Shown here in pieces: positions 30,605 through 35,888 of a DNA stretch of 35,888 nucleotides. How positions within the stretch are numbered: the first letter of the stretch is position 1; each line of letters begins with the position of its first letter. The DNA is from Paraphysomonas bandaiensis (taxonomy: Eukaryota > Chrysophyceae): assembly GCA_965644295.1 (NCBI GenBank), contig CBFFRP010000450.1:1-35888 (forward strand). The letters are read 5' to 3'. Position numbers and translations under genes: made by a program. The notes under the pieces are model-generated. The model was given only the letters and a program-made list of their open reading frames with translations, searched no databases and had not been told where the DNA came from.

Positions 30605-33600
30605 ATGCGAGATAGCCCTGATTTAGACACCTTCTCCCCCCCAACAAGAGCATTCTATGAGCGAGTTAAAGCGAAGCTCGCTCTGTCTGTCTGCTTCTCT
30701 GTGTGTGCGTTGGCATTAATCGGATTCACATCATCAGATTCAGGACGATCAAACTATTACGATATACTGAAATCTCATCAGGTGAACGATGACATGGAGG
30801 ACGCCTACAACGCACTCTCATCTGGTTATGGATTCTCTGGTTTTTGTAATTTTGTAGGGTTTTGTTTGTTGTTGATTGCTGCTGTGTATTACTCTCCTTT
30901 ACTGTTCGGGTATATCGGCACTGTATAATATACGCATGCGCTCATTAACAGATTTATGTTTTAACAGATCACATCGCGAGAGTGATATCATTATTCACCC
31001 TCGAGACATATCTATTGCTAATGAAGAAGCGGAGGATGTGGAGGGATATGCGGCGTCTGCTATGGATAACATTTTCGGATATGTTAACGACACTTTCGGA
31101 GAGAAACTTTCAGCTATATTTATAAATGAAGATGCCGAAGAAGATACTGATGCACTTCTTCTACTTGCTACACTTGCACTATCAAAGTTGGGTATAACCT
31201 TGGCTGTTGACATTAACTGGAGCGCATTCGAAACAGTATTCGGATGGACGAGCAACATTAGTCTGGTTATAGCTGATGTACCGGATGTCAGTCCATTTGT
31301 AGTGAAAACGGTGGTATTTTCCGGATTGCTGCTGCTTCAACCAGCGTGTTACGCACGAATGTGGTGGTTGTCTAAAGAGCATCAAAAGTTAATTGTCGAC
31401 CATTTCTCGTCCATGTTTGTCCGTGTGGAATTGAAACCATACGATGCCTGTTTTACGCCTCTTATTTGCATACTATTGGCATTGTTTTTCATTATTTTCA
31501 TCCCTTCTTATTCTGTGGGCAAACACATGGCATCTGGATTTGCCTTTATTCTATTTGGATTGCCTGGGGCATATCTTTTGGTTGTGAATCTTGCTCGGAA
31601 GAGTGTGTGGCAGTATGTTGACCTACGTTATGCAGATGTTGTGAAGCGGCGACAATATGAGGATCTATCGCTACGTGAAGGCTCCTATTTGTTGTTTATA
31701 TTTGTGGCCTCATACAGTTTTATTATGAATTTCTTTATTGAATATATGGCCACTTGGGATACGCTATCCGGTGCACAGAGGGCGTTTCTTGTGATTGGTT
31801 TCATGGTTTATTCCACGATTCCTTTGGGTTTCATTGCACACGTTATTACTGCAGTGAATGCTGACCGTACATTTAGGATGTTTCGCGCGCAGTTAGTCAC
31901 CCCGTTTAACGACAAGAATCTTTACATGAAGATCGTTCTTCTGATCGAGTCATTGTTTTTCAGCTTATGTATGATAGCATTTAGTCCTGGTCCATTGGGT
32001 CAGCTAACTGGTGGATTTATCATTGCTGTTATATTTTTGGTCTATACGATGTACGCCCGCCCTTTCGACGACCCAATGGAAGATGTATCTGACATAATAT
32101 CTCGCGGTTCTGCTTGTTTTACTGTTATGTTGGGGCTGATTGCTGCGTCTTCATCCTCTGTGTCATCAGATGCGATGTCAGTATTTCTTATCATTAATTC
32201 TCTGCTGTGCTGGGCATGGTTTTTGTATGCTCTTGATCTTAGAGATATGGTTCTAAACAGGTTCTTTTTACTACTTCAGATGTACGCGCAGAGCAAGGCA
32301 GTTCATTACACGAAAGACACAATTCCCCTATTGAGCGAGTCTCGTATCAAGAAACTAACGTCGTCACCGATTGAGTTTCATGTATTATCGGCGGTTCAGC
32401 GGATTTATTTCGCAACCCTGCGCAAAGACGTGTTTTTTTCGGGTTCTCGTATAAAAGAGCTGTCCGATATTGGTGTTACATGGCTAGATCTTTACCAGAC
32501 TGGGTTCGATGTAACATCACTTTTGGCACTGGGGTTCACAGTGGAGGAACTTATGGCAGTTGATGCCCAACTGGATGATATGGGAGACAGATCGGATATT
32601 CAGGGACTTTACGAGAGAGCTTATGCTGATAAAATTGCAGCATGTGGAAAAAATCATGGCGAAAGTTTGAAGCTTTTGTATACCTTGGGCATGTTTTACA
32701 AGGATATTGGAGAACACAACCGTGCAATGGAACATCTCACGGACTGCCTTGAGTCCCAAAATAAAGAAATTGGAGAATTTGAAGATGATACGCTACGGAC
32801 AAGACAGAGTATTGGGGAGTACTATACTTTTCTCCGTCGGCCTGGTGATGGTGTTCCTCTTCTTCAAGCTGTGTATGAAGCACGTAAAAAAGTATCTGTT
32901 GACGCCCCTGAAACTTTGGATAGTATGCGAGCACTAGCCAAGGCACTATCAGCTGATGGTCGCGTTGTTGAAGCTCGTGAACTTCTTGAAGAACGACTGA
33001 GAATTACCGTGCAAACCGCCATAGGAGAGAAACTTCGCGTTGATCACCCGAATACGCTCCAGTCAAGACTGGATCTTGCACTCTGCTTAGTCGAGTGTGG
33101 GAAATACCGTGCAGTTGAAGAGCTGAATCTGCATACGGTGATGAACCGTCAGAAAACAATGCATGGATCTCATAACAAGAACACATTGGATTTAATGAGT
33201 CAGTATGCTACTCTTCTTTCGAAGATGGGACATCATAAGGAGGCTTCGCGTCTACAAGCAGAGATTGTGTATGAGCGGGAGTGTACTCTGGGCCCAGAAC
33301 ACACAACCACATTCACCAGCTGTTTTGCCCTCGCTGAGACCTATATCGAGCTCGGAATGACGAAAGAGCTAACTGCACTTGACATTGAGTCACGACTTGT
33401 TCGTCAGGAACAGACGCTGGGTAAGACCCATCCTACCACACTCTCATCGACACTAAAAGTGGCTGGTTTGTATTACACTATGAGCAAGTACGACGATGCT
33501 TTATCGCTATTCAGAAAGTGCCATGCAGTGCGAAAAGATAAATTAGGGGAACGACACGAGCTTGTACTCAATGTCTCCAACAATATTGCGGCAACGTTAG

Positions 33601-35015
33601 ATTCGATGGGATTGACGGATGAATCCAAGACTATGTATGAAGAAACTCTTGAGATACTGAGAAGCACTGTAGGAGAACATCATGTGACCACAGCTGGCGT
33701 GATGTTAAATCTTGGTCAACAGAGACAACGCACTGGCGATTTCAAGGATGCCAAGCGGTTGTACGAGTATGTCTATCAAGTTGGTATGGAGTCTTTCGGC
33801 GAAACCCATCCGCGTACTCTGCTTGCACAAGATTTCCTTGGATGCTTAGAACTTGTTCAAGAAAATTACCAAAAAGCATGTGATATACTTGAAAGCTGTT
33901 ACGCTCTCCGGATAAAAGTTTATGACGAATGTTACCCTGCCTGCCTTTCCTGCATGGAAAATATTGCAAGCTGTAAACGACAATTAGGAAAGCTGGACGA
34001 AGCATCCAATCTATTTACCCGTATATGCCAACTGTATCTTGAAAATTATGGTGAGCGACACTTGGATACAATTCGAGCTCATGCAGGCTATGCAATTCTA
34101 TTGGCGGACATGGGCCGGGCTGGTGCAGGGCTGCCCATTATGAAAAAGTGTATCTGGGATATGCAAGCCATTGCTGGAAAGAAGCATTACCTTGTTTTTG
34201 AGTACATGGGTAGTGCAGGGTATATCCTTGCACATATGCGAAGAAACGAAGAAGGTTTGGTTTATACTAACCAGGCGCTGGATGGAATGAGAGAACTTTA
34301 CGGAGATGACCATTTTCAGACCAAATCACTATACGCGCGCAAGGCGTATTTACTACAACAGCTCGGCCGTCATGTGGAAGCACAGCAAGCCAGTGCCCTT
34401 TCAGGGTCGCAGGCTCAACCCACTACTGCACCAGATGTGGAGTCAGGTCATGCAAGTTCGAGTAACCCTATGCACACCACATCTGTGACAGGTGGGGGAG
34501 AGCTTGCTCAAGCAGCTGAGATGATGAGAGGACTAGGGCAGGTTTTATCAGCCATACAGCATCCACATACTACTTCCGCAGGAAGTATGTCGAATGCTGT
34601 GCAAGATCCTGTAGATATTGCCAAGCAGTGCTGGGCGCAAGGGCAATATCAACAAGCTATATCAATGATGGATCGGGCTTTTGAATTAAGGTCATCCCAA
34701 TATGGGGAGGTTTCTGAACCTGCGATTGCGGTATTGGCGGACAAAGCAATGTACTTGTACTCTCTTGGTATGCTCAATGAATCACACTCTGAGCATGTGC
34801 GCGTGATCCAGCTGATGGTGCTGCTACAAGGATCCGATCACGAGGGGACTATGCAAACATTAAAGGCCATTCAGGAATTGTACACCGCGAAAGGAATGGT
34901 GTTTGATGATCCTACGATGCAGACAGTGGACGGAATGGTTGTGGCGGTAGAAGAGGAAGACAAAAGCGCAGAAAAAGAAGATGAGGCAAGTGGAACGACG
35001 AAAAACGAAGAATAA
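30605..35015 (+). CDS. Polytopic membrane protein with kinesin-light-chain-type TPR array
   Basis: Spliced model of 1,450 residues: exons 30605-30909 and 30968-35015, with one 58-nt intron in phase 2. Membrane helices are predicted near residues 26-43 and 78-96, then eight or nine more between about 205 and 530 (for example LICILLALFFIIFIPSYSVG and GGFIIAVIFLVYTMYARPF). The region ending in YARPFDDPMEDVSD is reminiscent of the last helices of TRP-like protist and fungal membrane proteins, but I cannot confirm homology. A leucine-rich linker (ELSDIGVTWLDLYQTGFDV) leads to about 14 TPR units of 42 residues, residues 654-1239, with the signature G(E/K)xHxxT, as in kinesin light chain. A low-complexity Ser/Thr stretch, one more TPR-like hairpin and an acidic tail (EEEDKSAEKEDEASG) follow. 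It is likely a membrane-tethered scaffold or receptor; function is unknown. Confidence 0.85.
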
Positions 35016-35888
35016 ATGCTAATGATCGAAGTTTCCTCACTGTTATTAAACAACGTCATGATGTAGCTCGCAATATTGTATACTTCTCGTAGCTTTTACC
35101 TGCTTCTCTTTCAGTTGTATGTTAGGCGAAAGATTTGTAGAGAATATTACATTTACGCCAAGTGCTACCATATATACCATTTAAAAGATTTAAATTTAAA
35201 TATTTAGTGATGAAAACTAAAAGTATTGTAGTATATCTCAGCATTGTTGTGGAAAGTCAACACCTAGCGATCATTATACGATATAAGTACAACAGCTTAA
35301 TTTTACTGTGTGTACTGTTCCATACTCCATACATGGCTTTTAAATATAAATAAACATGATAACTGTACCCTGAATCTGGTTCATAGTCAAAAACTATATT
35401 TCCAACAATGACACGTATACCGTACACATCCGAATCAGAACGCTCAGTTCGAATTACATGTCGTTAAGTTCGGTACATAACATACAGCTGTCCATTGCGC
35501 AACGAATCACTACTTGCATGTCTACAGCTATACATAAGACACCTTGTAGAATAATAGAGTTTTCATCGGTGTGTATTTGCGCGTTTGGCGATGCCCATTG
35601 GGTTGCGAAGTTGTTCGAAATGACAAGACATATATAGTATGTAGGCTGTGTATTGTTGATGGGTATATCAAAGGAGTATATTGATACAGTGCATTTTTTT
35701 TATTACAAAATAATAATACATTCCTCACTACCGGTATTGATCAGGCTGGTCGTTTTTACGTTAACTAATTTTTTAAGTGAGCATTTCTCTCAGCATCTAA
35801 ATAAGTGATTTCGAATATTCCATCCTTTAATACACACAACAGATAATTGGATATTCTGTCTCCCAATACGTGTATACAACATTAAAGT
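35016..35888. other. 3' flank of the TM-TPR gene
   Basis: AT-rich DNA extends to the window end. Short open frames on both strands have biased composition and no recognisable motif. I see no repeat shared with the rest of the window. Confidence 0.6.

Overview
This is a nuclear segment from a unicellular eukaryote that I cannot place more precisely. Eight genes here are interrupted by 24 short GT-AG introns (about 47 to 128 nt). TAA, TAG and TGA all act as stops, so the code is standard. Genes lie on both strands, separated by AT-rich spacers with microsatellites and retroelement debris. There are no operons, tRNAs or rRNAs that I can support. Gene models were spliced by hand, by matching reading phase across GT/AG sites and by conserved family motifs.

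Left edge (1-2,540): the 5' part of a Ty1/copia-type retrotransposon reads leftward off the window (Gag, two zinc knuckles, a protease with an odd DSCAS motif, the start of integrase). Next to it is the first copy of dispersed repeat family A. From 2,864 to 10,101 there are two leftward genes: a Rad7-like leucine-rich-repeat nucleotide-excision-repair protein and an Ulp1/SENP-type SUMO protease. About 140 bp of near-identical sequence (family B) lies upstream of each. Between them sits a second copia-integrase relic.

Middle (11,800-22,020): a weakly supported leftward exon cluster; a six-exon rightward gene for an unrecognised protein ending in a PDZ domain; a second, folded-back family A repeat; a leftward five-exon HDDC2-type HD-domain 5'-deoxynucleotidase; and a divergent rightward six-exon Doa10/MARCH6-type membrane E3 ubiquitin ligase. 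The last two are separated by a spacer that is mostly one roughly 300-bp (CATA)n microsatellite.

Right part (23,441-35,015): a membrane-anchored cupin_8/JmjC-like oxygenase; a degraded LINE with RT-thumb and RNase H pieces; an intronless 346-residue unknown protein; a secreted or vacuolar papain-family protease; and a 1,450-residue protein joining roughly ten membrane helices to a long kinesin-light-chain-type TPR array. Several genes belong to protein homeostasis (SUMO protease, ER E3 ligase, cathepsin) or DNA/nucleotide maintenance (Rad7, HDDC2). Nothing in the layout suggests co-regulation beyond the shared upstream repeats and CATA tracts. The least explained items are the TM-TPR fusion, the PDZ-ended protein and the family B element.
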